Shown: positions 48,159 to 57,437 of the stretch, in pieces
How the letters are laid out: each line of letters opens with the position of its first letter
How positions within the stretch are numbered: the stretch's first letter is position 1
Assembly (NCBI GenBank): GCA_947643415.1
Contig: CANRWA010000020.1
Coordinates: 1-60,535, forward strand
DNA length: 60,535 nt
Source: an uncultured Clostridia bacterium
Lineage (GTDB): Bacteria; Bacillota; Clostridia; Lachnospirales; Lachnospiraceae
Direction of reading: 5' to 3'
The notes under the pieces: model-generated
What the model was told of the DNA's origin: nothing
Seen by the model: only the letters and a program-made list of their open reading frames with translations
The model's database searches: none
Position numbers and translations under genes: made by a program

Positions 48159-48917
48159 ATGTTGATTGAAGAGAGATTAAATAAAATAGTAGAAATTATT
48201 CGGATAAATGACAGCGCCAGGATTGAAGAGCTGGCAGAAACTTTAGGGGTATCCAGGGATACGGTGCGTAGAGACCTTATCCGCCTGGAAAATGAAGGAG
48301 TCATTAAAAGAACTCATGGGGGAGCTGTGTTAAATGACAACAGGGCGTCTATTGTGTTTTATGATGAGAGGAAGAATCAGAAGCTGGAAAGTAAAAAGGC
48401 AATGGGCAGATGTGCGGCAAAGCTGATAAAGAAAGACGCGTCTGTGATTTTTGACGCTTCGACGACTGTGGAAGAGGTGATTTCTTTTTTGGATAAGAAA
48501 CACATTTTTGCAGTGACGAACTCGTTGACTGCGGCGACAGAATTGACGCAGCTAAATGATTGTACGATTGCGGTACTGCCAGGGCGGCTGGATCACAACC
48601 ACCTGTATGTTACCGGTTCAGATACTGTGCAGAAGCTGAATCAGTATAATGTGGATTATCTGCTGCTGGGTGTATATGCTATGGACAGCGGCGGGATTTA
48701 TACCTGTTCGGAAAGTGAAGGGGCAGTGAAGGCAAAGATGCTGGCCAGCGCCCGGAAGAAAATTGCGATGGCAGACAGCAGCAAGTTTGATACGACAGGT
48801 TTAATCAGGATCTGTACGCTGCAGGATGTGGATATTCTTGTTACAGACAAATTTCCGGAAGGAAGGCTTTTGGAAGCGATGCAGAAGGCGGGCGTTGAGA
48901 TTATCGTGGCAGGATAA
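48159..48917 (+). CDS. DeoR/GlpR-family transcriptional regulator
   Basis: 252 residues: an N-terminal DeoR HTH (RIEELAETLGVSRDTVRRDL, then IRLENEGVIKRTHGGAV) and a DeoRC sensor domain (IFDASTTVEEVISFL, VTNSLTAATEL, DYLLLGVYAMDSGGIYTCSE). These regulators respond to phosphorylated sugars, which fits a PTS permease gene 1.1 kb downstream. The 3' end lies 17 bp from the convergent arginase-family gene. Confidence 0.92.
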   Translation: MLIEERLNKIVEIIRINDSARIEELAETLGVSRDTVRRDLIRLENEGVIKRTHGGAVLNDNRASIVFYDERKNQKLESKKAMGRCAAKLIKKDASVIFDASTTVEEVISFLDKKHIFAVTNSLTAATELTQLNDCTIAVLPGRLDHNHLYVTGSDTVQKLNQYNVDYLLLGVYAMDSGGIYTCSESEGAVKAKMLASARKKIAMADSSKFDTTGLIRICTLQDVDILVTDKFPEGRLLEAMQKAGVEIIVAG

Positions 48918-48934
48918 TCCCAGCGCCCTGCTGA

Positions 48935-49801
48935 TTAAATCTTATCTTTTAAAAGAGGGAGACCAGCCAGAAGGTTCGCCAGGTTCATAGCGTCCCAGGG
49001 CAGGTATTCCGCAAGGCTCAGCCCTACGATATCAAACTGTTTATCCAGGTCGTTCAGCAGACGGCTCAGAGATTGGAAAGAAGCGCCCGGCCTGATGAGT
49101 TTCAGCCGTTCGAAATACACCGACGGATTTGCAGAGGATTGTGAGCGGAAGGAAGATAAATCCAATACATCCAAATCAAAATGGATAATCAGTTTTCTTA
49201 TATGCATGTCTTTTATTGTGGCGATGACAGAGCTGCTGTTTTCTGCAAATTCTTCAGGAAGAATATTTTTGAAGTCATAGTTATTTCCGATTTTGCGGCC
49301 GAATTCTTTTGCCGGGTCATTTACGCCGATATGGAGCAGATGTTCTGTATCGAGTTTTACTTTTACAAAATCCGAAAAATCTGTATCCCCTTCACCCAGA
49401 AAAGAAGCCAGTACCATAGCATGATAATCTGTTGTTTCTCCGGGGACGGAAATATCTCCATGCCTGTCCAGCCAGAGGACTGCAGCATCGCCTTCGTATT
49501 TTTCCAGAAGGTAAGTGAAGGGAGCCAGGCTGATGCTGCAGTCCCCGCCGAACACGATGATTTTATCCGGCGACTTGCTTTGCAGAAAGCGGTAAATTTC
49601 TCCAGAGTGCCGAAGAAGCTCTTCTTTAAAAGCAATCCCGTCTTTGATAACCTCGGGTGTTTTTGGGATTAAGGGTATTTCAAAGGTTTCGCAGTTTGCG
49701 GCTGGCGCCAGCCATTCTAATAATTTTGCACCGAAAGCGTAAACGTATCGGTTTCCTCCCTGCCATTGGGGAAGAATAAGTCTGATGGTTTTATTATCCA
49801 T
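48935..49801 (-). CDS. Arginase/agmatinase-family ureohydrolase
   Basis: 288 residues with the binuclear metal motifs of the ureohydrolase fold: FGGDCSISLAPF, WLDRHGDISVPGE (D-x-H-x-D) and IIHFDLDVLDLSSF. Arginase has DAHAD or DAHGD at the second motif; the Arg in DRHGD is unusual. Such enzymes hydrolyse guanidino compounds to urea and an amine; the actual substrate is open. SD GGAGG before the ATG. It is divergent from the PTS operon. Confidence 0.85.
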   Translation of the reverse strand: MDNKTIRLILPQWQGGNRYVYAFGAKLLEWLAPAANCETFEIPLIPKTPEVIKDGIAFKEELLRHSGEIYRFLQSKSPDKIIVFGGDCSISLAPFTYLLEKYEGDAAVLWLDRHGDISVPGETTDYHAMVLASFLGEGDTDFSDFVKVKLDTEHLLHIGVNDPAKEFGRKIGNNYDFKNILPEEFAENSSSVIATIKDMHIRKLIIHFDLDVLDLSSFRSQSSANPSVYFERLKLIRPGASFQSLSRLLNDLDKQFDIVGLSLAEYLPWDAMNLANLLAGLPLLKDKI

Positions 49802-49910
49802 AGTGTAGTCCTCCGTAGTTGATAAAAGGTTTTATGTTCTATATAAATGATAAAATAAAATGCAGAAAAATGCAATAATAAATTATTTTTCAAAAAAATA
49901 GTGCAGACTA

Positions 49911-49939
49911 TTGCAAAAGTACTTAAAATATGGCATAAT
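49911..49939 (+). promoter_or_regulatory. Promoter of the PTS operon
   Basis: TTGCAA (49911-49916), 17 bp, CATAAT (49934-49939), about 70 nt before the PTS start. Confidence 0.65.
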
Positions 49940-50011
49940 GTAGACACCAACAATCGCATCAGAACCCGGGTGAGAGGTGTGTGAAAAATTAAAAAGGAGA
50001 GTGTGATTTTT

Positions 50012-51571
50012 ATGAAAGACAAACTATTTGGCGTTTTACAGAAAATGGGCAGATCGTTTTTGCTGCCAATCGCGGTGCTTCCTGTTGCGGGGCTCCTGCT
50101 GGGAATCGGAAGTACGCTAACATCATCGGGGTATATTCCTGAGGATACCTTTATTTACAAACTTTTATGCGTGCTTGGTGACTGTGGCGATATGGTATTC
50201 GGCATTTTGCCGTTGCTGCTGTGCGTTGCAGTGGCGCTGGGACTGGCCAGGCAGTATAAAGAAGTAGCGGCAATCTCTGCTGTGTTCGGGTATTTTGTAA
50301 TGAATATGGCAAATTCAAGTATTGTAAATCATTTTATGGATGTGGAAGAGCTGAGTAAGACTCCAGGTCTGCTGAGTGATTTCCTGGGATTCACGAACTG
50401 TATGAATACGAGTGTTCTGGGAGGTGTTATCCTGGGTGTTATTGTAGCGAAACTTACAAATAAATTCCATAGCATTAAGCTCCCGGAGTTGCTGGCGTTT
50501 TTCGGAGGACTGAATTTTGTCCCGATTATCTCCACAGTGGCAGGTATCGTATTGGGCATTTCCATGACTTTAATCTGGCCGTATGCGGCAGCATTGATTG
50601 CAATGCTGGGTGTTGCGGTCAGTAAGATGGGATATGTGGGCACATTCCTGTATGGATTCATTTACCGGCTGCTGATTCCTACGGGACTGCATCATGTATT
50701 TTATCTGCCTTTCTGGCAGACGGCTATCGGGGGAACAGAGGTTATTAACGGGGCGGTATTTTACGGAAGCCAGAATATCATGATTGAACAAATACGCCTT
50801 GGTTTGCCGATTACGGCGGAGGTAGGCAGATTCTATTCCGGCGAGTTTGCGATGATGATGTTTGGTCTGCCGGGCGCAGCGCTGGCCATGTACCATACAG
50901 CCCATAAGGAAAATAAGAAAAAGGCGAAGGGTCTGCTTTTATCTGCGGCTCTGGCTTCCTTCCTGACAGGTATTACAGAACCGATAGAGTTTTCTTTCTT
51001 GTTTGTTGCGCCGTTTTTGTATTTTGGCGTGCACTCTGTGCTGGCTGGCGCATGCTTTATGATAGGCCATATTATTGGGGCAGGCGTGTGCAACAATTTT
51101 TCGGCGGGAGCTCTTGATTTTATGATTTATGGAGTCATGCTGGGCAACGAGAGAACGAAATGGATTTACATTTTAATTCTTGGTATTGTTATGTTTGTGG
51201 TTTATTATATAGTATTCCGATTTTTGATTGTCAAATTCAACCTGAAAACTCCGGGCAGGGAGGATAGTGTGGAAGAGGTCCGGCTGCATAGTAAAAAAGA
51301 ATATCTGGAGAGCAGTCAGAATAAATATCAGAAACTTCTTGAAGGGTTAGGCGGACTTGAAAATATTCTTGATATTGATGCTTGTGCATCCCGTCTGCGT
51401 CTAAGGATGGCTGATGGAAACAAAATTGATGAGGCATTGCTGAAGCAGACGGGCTCCCTGGGGGTTGTAAAAAAAGAAAATAATGTCCAGGTAGTATATG
51501 GGCCGAAGGTTTCCACAGTCAGGATAGAACTGGAGAATTATATTTCGGCAATAAAAGGAAAGGAGGGCTGA
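50012..51571 (+). CDS. PTS transporter, EIIC-EIIB fusion (glucose/maltose superfamily)
   Basis: 519 residues from the ATG at 50012; a GTG at 50003 is a possible alternative. The EIIC domain has about ten membrane segments and motifs MGRSFLLPIAVLPVAGLLLG, LIPTGLHHVFYLPFW and FLTGITEPIEFSFLFVAP. The EIIB domain starts near residue 440 with the phospho-Cys in ILDIDACASRLRLRM. No EIIA is nearby. It imports and phosphorylates a glucose- or maltose-like sugar; the linked genes do not reveal which. DeoR upstream is a likely regulator. Confidence 0.92.
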   Translation: MKDKLFGVLQKMGRSFLLPIAVLPVAGLLLGIGSTLTSSGYIPEDTFIYKLLCVLGDCGDMVFGILPLLLCVAVALGLARQYKEVAAISAVFGYFVMNMANSSIVNHFMDVEELSKTPGLLSDFLGFTNCMNTSVLGGVILGVIVAKLTNKFHSIKLPELLAFFGGLNFVPIISTVAGIVLGISMTLIWPYAAALIAMLGVAVSKMGYVGTFLYGFIYRLLIPTGLHHVFYLPFWQTAIGGTEVINGAVFYGSQNIMIEQIRLGLPITAEVGRFYSGEFAMMMFGLPGAALAMYHTAHKENKKKAKGLLLSAALASFLTGITEPIEFSFLFVAPFLYFGVHSVLAGACFMIGHIIGAGVCNNFSAGALDFMIYGVMLGNERTKWIYILILGIVMFVVYYIVFRFLIVKFNLKTPGREDSVEEVRLHSKKEYLESSQNKYQKLLEGLGGLENILDIDACASRLRLRMADGNKIDEALLKQTGSLGVVKKENNVQVVYGPKVSTVRIELENYISAIKGKEG

Positions 51572-51575
51572 TGAT

Positions 51576-52280
51576 TTGAGAGTCAGAAATAAAATTGTTC
51601 AGCTTGCGGGTGCGGAGTATGGAACATTGGGAAGTGTGTTTGCTGTTGAGTATGCGCAAGGTTATGTGCTGATTGATTCAGGAATGCCGGACGCCATTGA
51701 TGTAATTCGGATGACTATGGATTATTGGGGAATTGATGGGAGAAAGATTACCCATGTATTTTTGACACATGGACATGATGACCATTGTGGAAACGCAGCC
51801 TATTTTCAGAGCCTGGGCGCAAAAATTTATATTGGGAAGGAAGACGCCCCGATGCTGGAAGCGGGAAACCTGGGGATGGACAGTCCCTGCACGAATCATG
51901 TAATGCCCTGCTGCCGTCCGGATTACCTAATTGGAAGAGATGAGCGCTATAGTATCGGTGACTGTGTGATAGAGGCGTATAAAATGCCGGGGCATACAGA
52001 CGGGACAGTTTTGTATGTGGGTAAAATCGAAGGAGAAACTGTGATTTTTTCAGGCGATTTCTTTTTCCCGGAGGGAGAGAGAGGCGATATGGCTAGAACA
52101 GGATGGAAGGGAGATTTGAGCTACAATTCCAGTAAATTAACAGAGAGCTTCCGGCGGCTGTACATAATGGATTTGAAGCCGGATATTATATTGAGCAGCC
52201 ATGGAAGGGCTCTGTTCGGGGAGAAGGCAAAGGATTGTGTGCGTACAGCATTTAAATACCACATCTTGAATAACCGATAA
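51576..52280 (+). CDS. MBL-fold metallo-hydrolase
   Basis: 234 residues starting with TTG at 51576, supported by AAGGAGGG nine nt upstream. The zinc motif FLTHGHDDHCGN (HxHxDH), then MPGHTDGTVLY, FSGDFFF and LSSHGRAL give all metal ligands of a beta-lactamase-fold hydrolase. It starts 4 nt after the PTS stop, so it is cotranslated with the permease. It probably acts on a phosphorylated or lactone-like product of the imported substrate; this is inference. Confidence 0.9.
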   Translation: MRVRNKIVQLAGAEYGTLGSVFAVEYAQGYVLIDSGMPDAIDVIRMTMDYWGIDGRKITHVFLTHGHDDHCGNAAYFQSLGAKIYIGKEDAPMLEAGNLGMDSPCTNHVMPCCRPDYLIGRDERYSIGDCVIEAYKMPGHTDGTVLYVGKIEGETVIFSGDFFFPEGERGDMARTGWKGDLSYNSSKLTESFRRLYIMDLKPDIILSSHGRALFGEKAKDCVRTAFKYHILNNR

Positions 52281-52295
52281 TTATGGGGGGAATGC

Positions 52296-53654
52296 ATGAA
52301 GATAATATGGAAAGAAGTGGAAGAGCCAGAGTGCGATTGTCCGAAGCAGGTGGTATTAAGTGAAGATACGATGCGGGAACGGAAAGAAAAGGTTATCTCC
52401 CGGATGGATGAGGCAGGATATGATTACCTGGTTATCTATTGCGACCTTGAGCATGGGGCGAACTTTGAATATTTAACAGGCTTTGTAACACGTTTTGAGG
52501 AAGCACTGCTGATAATTGGAAAAGACAAGACGTACCTGATTGCCGGAAATGAAAATGTAAATAAGGCGGAAATCAGCCGTATGCCAGTGGAGCCAATTCT
52601 GTATCCGGAATTTTCCCTGCCAAACCAGCCATTGAAAGGAAAAGAAAAACTGGAGGATATTTTCGGAAAAATAGGGATTCAGGATAAACGAGTAGGGGTA
52701 GCTGGATGGAAATTGTTCGAGGATGTTTCTTTGTTTGACGTGCCCTGTTGGATTGTGGAAAGCCTGAGGCAAACAGCGGGCCGCCTGGAAAATGCGACGG
52801 AGATTTTTATATCTCCGGAAACAGGGGCAAGAATAACCAACAATGCGAACGAGATTGCACATTATGAATATGGAGCCGCACTGGCTTCGTCTGGTATTCT
52901 GAAAGCGATGAAAAGCGTAAGAGAGGGAATTTCTGAGACAGAACTTGGAACGCTGCTGAATGGGCATGGGCAGCGGGGGAGTGTCGTTACTATTGCGGCG
53001 GCAGGAAAACGTTTTGAGCATGCGGTGATTTATCCTACAGAAAAAATCGTAAAAAAAGGAGATGCCCTCTCCTTAACGGTGGGATATAAAGGCGGTTTGC
53101 AGAGCCGGGCTGGGTTTGCAGCGGAAAGTGGGCTGGATTTGCCGGAGAGACAGAAGGGGTATCTTGAGGAACTGGCAATTCCGTATTTTAAGGCTGTAGT
53201 TACTTGGCTTGAAAATATCAGGACAGGGATGAGCGGCGGCATGTTGTACAGCATGATTGAGGAAGTTTTGCCGGCAGGAAAATTTTGCTGGAGTTTGAAT
53301 CCGGGGCACCTGTGTGCAGATGAAGAATGGCTGGCGTCTCCTGTCTATAAAGAGTCAGAAGCAGTGCTGAAAAGCGGAATGATTTTGCAATTTGATATTA
53401 TTCCCTCAGTGGAGGGATATGCGGGCGTAAGCTGTGAGGGCGGAATAGCTCTGGCAGATGCAGGACTGCAGGAGAAAATAAAACACAGTTATCCGGAAAA
53501 GTATGAAACTTTCATGAAGCGTAGAGAGTATATGCGCAAAATTCTGGGAATCCGTGTTTCGGATGAAATACTTCCTATGGGAAATGCGGATGCTTACTAT
53601 AAGCCATTTATGCTGTCAACGAAAGCGCTGGCGGTGGAAAGGGCAGACATATGA
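52296..53654 (+). CDS. M24 (aminopeptidase P/creatinase) family protein lacking metal-binding Asp residues
   Basis: 452 residues: an N-terminal creatinase-N domain (MDEAGYDYLVIYCDLEHGAN, then FEYLTGFVTRFEEAL) and a pita-bread C-terminal domain. Metal-dependent M24 enzymes have two Asp in ID-x-G...SD-x-TR; here the region reads LSLTVGYKGGLQSRAGF and both are lost. A His (NPGHLCADEEW) and a Glu (GVSCEGGIAL) remain. Like true creatinase, the protein may therefore work without metal. Last gene of the PTS operon, followed by a terminator. Confidence 0.8.
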   Translation: MKIIWKEVEEPECDCPKQVVLSEDTMRERKEKVISRMDEAGYDYLVIYCDLEHGANFEYLTGFVTRFEEALLIIGKDKTYLIAGNENVNKAEISRMPVEPILYPEFSLPNQPLKGKEKLEDIFGKIGIQDKRVGVAGWKLFEDVSLFDVPCWIVESLRQTAGRLENATEIFISPETGARITNNANEIAHYEYGAALASSGILKAMKSVREGISETELGTLLNGHGQRGSVVTIAAAGKRFEHAVIYPTEKIVKKGDALSLTVGYKGGLQSRAGFAAESGLDLPERQKGYLEELAIPYFKAVVTWLENIRTGMSGGMLYSMIEEVLPAGKFCWSLNPGHLCADEEWLASPVYKESEAVLKSGMILQFDIIPSVEGYAGVSCEGGIALADAGLQEKIKHSYPEKYETFMKRREYMRKILGIRVSDEILPMGNADAYYKPFMLSTKALAVERADI

Positions 53655-53693
53655 TTTAACAAATAAATAAACACGCAGCTGTTTGGCTGGGAG

Positions 53694-53747
53694 TGGCCGT
53701 TGACGCGTTTCCGTAAAAGATAGGGATGCGTCAGCGGTCATATTTTT
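53694..53747 (+). terminator. Terminator of the PTS-MBL-M24 operon
   Basis: TGGCCGTTGACGC (53694-53706) pairs with GCGTCAGCGGTCA (53728-53740), two G-U or mismatch positions, then TATTTTTG. Confidence 0.75.
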
Positions 53748-53775
53748 GTTTAAAAGCGGAGCAGAGAAAAGTTAC

Positions 53776-53805
53776 TTGCCACCAATGGACAGATAGTGCT
53801 ATACT
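53776..53805 (+). promoter_or_regulatory. Promoter of the 1187-aa/actin-like operon
   Basis: TTGCCA (53776-53781), 18 bp, TATACT (53800-53805), about 45 nt before the first gene. Confidence 0.65.
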
Positions 53806-53849
53806 AATGAAAGAAATTCGCCATGATAAGACATAAACGATAGGTACAG

Positions 53850-56800
53850 GTGGAAGAGTTGAAAAGAAGGATTGAACAGCTGCTGAATGGAATATTTGAG
53901 TATGAGGCTCCCAGGCTTGTGGCTTCCCAGGAGGAAATCCGTGCGGTGCTCCGAAAGGGCAGGACGTTCCGGGGAGAATTCCGGGTGGAGAGTGCGGATA
54001 AACGGAAAGTCAAAGGCTTTATCTATGCGGACAGCCCCCGCATGGCATATGAGCCTTCAGATTTTAATGGAATTTCTGAGAAAATCGTGTATGAACCTGA
54101 TATTACGGGTATGGAGGAAGGAGATGTGCTGGAAGGCGCGTTTACTGTTTGCTCGGATTTAGGGGAATACAGGATTCCTTACCATATTGAGATTGCCCGG
54201 AGCATGGTGAAGACTTCTGCTGAAGTGATTGACAGCCTGGAAGATTTCCAGAAACTTGCCCGGGAGGATTTTCAGAAAGCATATCCCGTTTTTGTATCGG
54301 AGGGATTTCGGAACATGTTGGAGAGACAGAAGCCGGAATGGATCCCTTTGTATGAAGGACTGCGTACACAGGCGTCAGGTTATGCGGATATGGAGGAGTT
54401 TCTGGTGGGAATCCATGCGAAAGACGTGGTAAATCTTACGCTGGAAAAGCCAGACGCGTATTTTGAAGGGCTTGGGCAGACCCAGAAGGAATCAGCAGTG
54501 CTTTCGAAGGACGGCTGGGGTTTTCAGAAACTGGATATCTGTACAGATGCGGAGTTCCTGGAAGTAGAGCGTCCGGTGGTTACGACGGATGAATTTATTG
54601 GGAGCACTTACCGCCTGGATTATCTGATTTACCCGGACAGGCTTCACGAAGGGAAGAATTACGGAAAGATTTTTGTAAAAAGCCCTTACCAGACACTGTG
54701 CTTTGAGGTAACTGTGGCAAAGAATGCCGAAAACGGCCCGTCAGGACAGCGGCATGAGCAGAAGGTAAGGATAAAGCGTCTGATGGAGCGGTATGTGGAG
54801 TTCCGGCTCCGCAGGCTCAGTCTGAAAAAGTGGGTGGACAGTTCGCTGGCGGACTTAAAAGCATACAGGAATGCGGGCGGCGCGCATCCTATGCTGGAGT
54901 TGTACCAGGCGCATCTTCTCTTTGCGGCAGGACGGGAAGATGAGGCGTGCATTCTCCTCACAGAGTTTGAGGGAGAGCGCGGGAGGATGGAGAAACCGGA
55001 AGTCAGAGGCTACTACCTGTATTTGACAACATTTTATAATAAAGACAGGGTTTATGTAGACTATGTAGAAGAGACTCTTTTGGAGCTGCTTCATCAGGAT
55101 AGGGAAAACTGGAGGCTGCAATGGCTGCTTTTGTATCTTCAGGAAAGCCTGATTTCACGTCCGGCAGATAAGCTTGAAGCCATCCGAAGTCAGTTCCTTT
55201 ATGGGTGCCGGAGCCGTATTATGTACTTGGAGGCTTACGGGATTATTGAGAAAAAACCGGGAATGCTTAAGAAGCTGGGAGAATTTGAGGTGAGCCTGCT
55301 TCATTTTATATGCCGGGAAGGGCTTTTGGATGAAGAAATTATCCGGCATATCACAGATTTGGCGGGACGGGAGAAAAAATATTCGAAACATCTGTATGAT
55401 ATCTTGAAACAATGTTATGAGGAGCAGCCTTCGGGGAACCTGTTAAAAGTTATCTGCAGCCTGTTGATTAAAGGGGATAAGGACGGAGAAGCATACTTTG
55501 CATGGTATGAGGCTGCGGTAGAGTCGGATATCCGGCTTACCGGTCTGTATGAGCATTATGTGAATTCTATGGGAACAGGTTTTCAAAAGCCTCTGCCACG
55601 GATGATTAAGATGTATTTCTCATATAATAATACGCTGAACTATCAGAAAAAGGCGGCAGTGTATGCGAATGTAATAGAACATCGGGAAGAAGATATGCGA
55701 ACGTTTGAGAACTATCAGCCGACGATCGAAAAGTTTATGGTGGAGCAGCTGGAGGCGGGGCATATTAATCGAAGCCTGGCGTTGATTTACCGGACGTTTC
55801 TGAATGCGTCTGTCCTGAACCGCTGGATAGCTGAGCATTTGGCGAAGGTGATTTTTACATGTGAAGTTCGCTGTGACAGCCCAAATGCCCGCTATGTGGT
55901 AGTGGTTCACCGTGAGCTTGAGCATGAGCAGCGGGCGGCGCTGCTGGGCGGAAAAGCTGAGGTGAAACTATTTACCGAAAATTATCAGATTTTTATCGAG
56001 GATGACAGAGGAAACCGCTGTACAGCTTCACTGCCGTATGAGACGGAACGGCTTTTGGAGAGCGGCGAGCTTTTGGCTCTCTGCCGGAATATGTCATCGG
56101 AGTGTCCGGAAATTCTTCTGAACATCTGTGGGGCGGCAGTGGGAGAGCATGTTGTCGGGGAAAAGAATGTAAAGAGCTTCTGGAAGCTTTTGGACGTCAG
56201 CGGTATCCGGGAGGGATATAAAGAAGCAGTGAGGAAGGAGCTTTTAGACTATTATTACGCAAATCCAAAATCGGCGTCCCTGGATGAATTTTTGCATGGA
56301 ATCAGCCTGGAAAAATTTTTCCGGACGGATAAGCGCAAGCTTTTGGGGATGCTGGCAGCGGAAGGAATGTGCAGTGAGGCGTTTGCCCTGGTGGGAACTT
56401 ACGGGGCAGAAAGGGCGGAACTTGGCTCTCTGGTGCGGATATGCAGCCGGAATGTGCTGAGCAGGGAGTATGAGCCGGATGATATGCTGCTCTCTGTCTG
56501 CTGGTACTGCTTCAGGCATGAGAAATATGATGAAACTCTGCTTTCTTATCTTCTGAAACATTATGACGGCCCGATACAGGACATGAAGCGTCTCTGGAAA
56601 GCGGGAAAACAATTTGAGCTGGATACTTACAGGCTGGAAGAGAAGATTCTTCTTGTGTTGGTTTTTATGCGCTCCGGCACGGAAGAGACAGAGGAAATTT
56701 TTGATTCTTACCGGAAAAATATGGGGAAAAAGCCGTTAATATCGGCGTATGTCATCTATCGGGCATATGAGTATTTTGTGCGGGGGATTTCTGTCAGCGC

Positions 56801-57413
56801 TCCGGTGTTTGCCTACATTGAGAGGGAATATGAGATGGGACAGGAGATGCAGGATGTATGCCTGCTGGCGCTGCTGCGGTTTTATGCGGCGCAGCCTTCC
56901 CTGACGGACAAGCAGGAAGGGAATGTGCAGAAGCTTTTGGAGGAATTTTATTACAGGGGGATGCCTTTCGCATTTTATAGGGATTTCCCGACAGAGTTAA
57001 TACGCCCATTTCAGCTGCAGGATAAGAGCTATGTAGAGTATCGGGCGAATCCTGGAGCGTCCGTGACGCTGAGCTGGTCTGTGGAGAGACAGGGCGGAGG
57101 GAAAACCAGAAAGAGTTCAGAGCTAATGAAGGATGTTTACCAAGGTGTGTTTGTAAAAGAATTCACGCTGTTTTATGGGGAAACTGTTCACTATAAGATA
57201 CGTGAAGATTTTGACGGGACAAAGCGGGAGACAGAGCCTATGACGCTTTCCTGGGACGCCAGGGGAAATATGGAAGGCGATACGCGCTATGATTTGATTA
57301 ACCGTCTGGCAAAGGCGGTATCTGATAAGGACAAACGGGCAGCCAGGGACGTGATGCAGCTCTATTTTGAACAGGAATGCCTGGCAAAACATATTTTCCC
57401 GAATAATGAATAG
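53850..57413 (+). CDS. 1187-residue DUF5717-like protein
   Basis: A very large cytosolic protein from a GTG at 53850 with a weak SD. The first 320 residues are beta-rich and repeat an immunoglobulin-like pattern (GRTFRGEFRVESADKRKVKG, GMEEGDVLEGAFTVCSDLGE, YRLDYLIYPDRLHEGKNYGK). The middle 650 residues are helical repeats (LELYQAHLLFAAGREDEACI, LRWYCFRHEKYDE-like blocks). The end returns to beta (GASVTLSWSVERQGGGKTRK). No membrane segment, signal or catalytic motif. I believe it is the family labelled DUF5717 in Lachnospiraceae; function unknown. The next gene starts 24 nt on. Confidence 0.8.
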   Translation: MEELKRRIEQLLNGIFEYEAPRLVASQEEIRAVLRKGRTFRGEFRVESADKRKVKGFIYADSPRMAYEPSDFNGISEKIVYEPDITGMEEGDVLEGAFTVCSDLGEYRIPYHIEIARSMVKTSAEVIDSLEDFQKLAREDFQKAYPVFVSEGFRNMLERQKPEWIPLYEGLRTQASGYADMEEFLVGIHAKDVVNLTLEKPDAYFEGLGQTQKESAVLSKDGWGFQKLDICTDAEFLEVERPVVTTDEFIGSTYRLDYLIYPDRLHEGKNYGKIFVKSPYQTLCFEVTVAKNAENGPSGQRHEQKVRIKRLMERYVEFRLRRLSLKKWVDSSLADLKAYRNAGGAHPMLELYQAHLLFAAGREDEACILLTEFEGERGRMEKPEVRGYYLYLTTFYNKDRVYVDYVEETLLELLHQDRENWRLQWLLLYLQESLISRPADKLEAIRSQFLYGCRSRIMYLEAYGIIEKKPGMLKKLGEFEVSLLHFICREGLLDEEIIRHITDLAGREKKYSKHLYDILKQCYEEQPSGNLLKVICSLLIKGDKDGEAYFAWYEAAVESDIRLTGLYEHYVNSMGTGFQKPLPRMIKMYFSYNNTLNYQKKAAVYANVIEHREEDMRTFENYQPTIEKFMVEQLEAGHINRSLALIYRTFLNASVLNRWIAEHLAKVIFTCEVRCDSPNARYVVVVHRELEHEQRAALLGGKAEVKLFTENYQIFIEDDRGNRCTASLPYETERLLESGELLALCRNMSSECPEILLNICGAAVGEHVVGEKNVKSFWKLLDVSGIREGYKEAVRKELLDYYYANPKSASLDEFLHGISLEKFFRTDKRKLLGMLAAEGMCSEAFALVGTYGAERAELGSLVRICSRNVLSREYEPDDMLLSVCWYCFRHEKYDETLLSYLLKHYDGPIQDMKRLWKAGKQFELDTYRLEEKILLVLVFMRSGTEETEEIFDSYRKNMGKKPLISAYVIYRAYEYFVRGISVSAPVFAYIEREYEMGQEMQDVCLLALLRFYAAQPSLTDKQEGNVQKLLEEFYYRGMPFAFYRDFPTELIRPFQLQDKSYVEYRANPGASVTLSWSVERQGGGKTRKSSELMKDVYQGVFVKEFTLFYGETVHYKIREDFDGTKRETEPMTLSWDARGNMEGDTRYDLINRLAKAVSDKDKRAARDVMQLYFEQECLAKHIFPNNE

Positions 57414-57437
57414 TTCGGAGGTAAATCGGAGGCGGAT

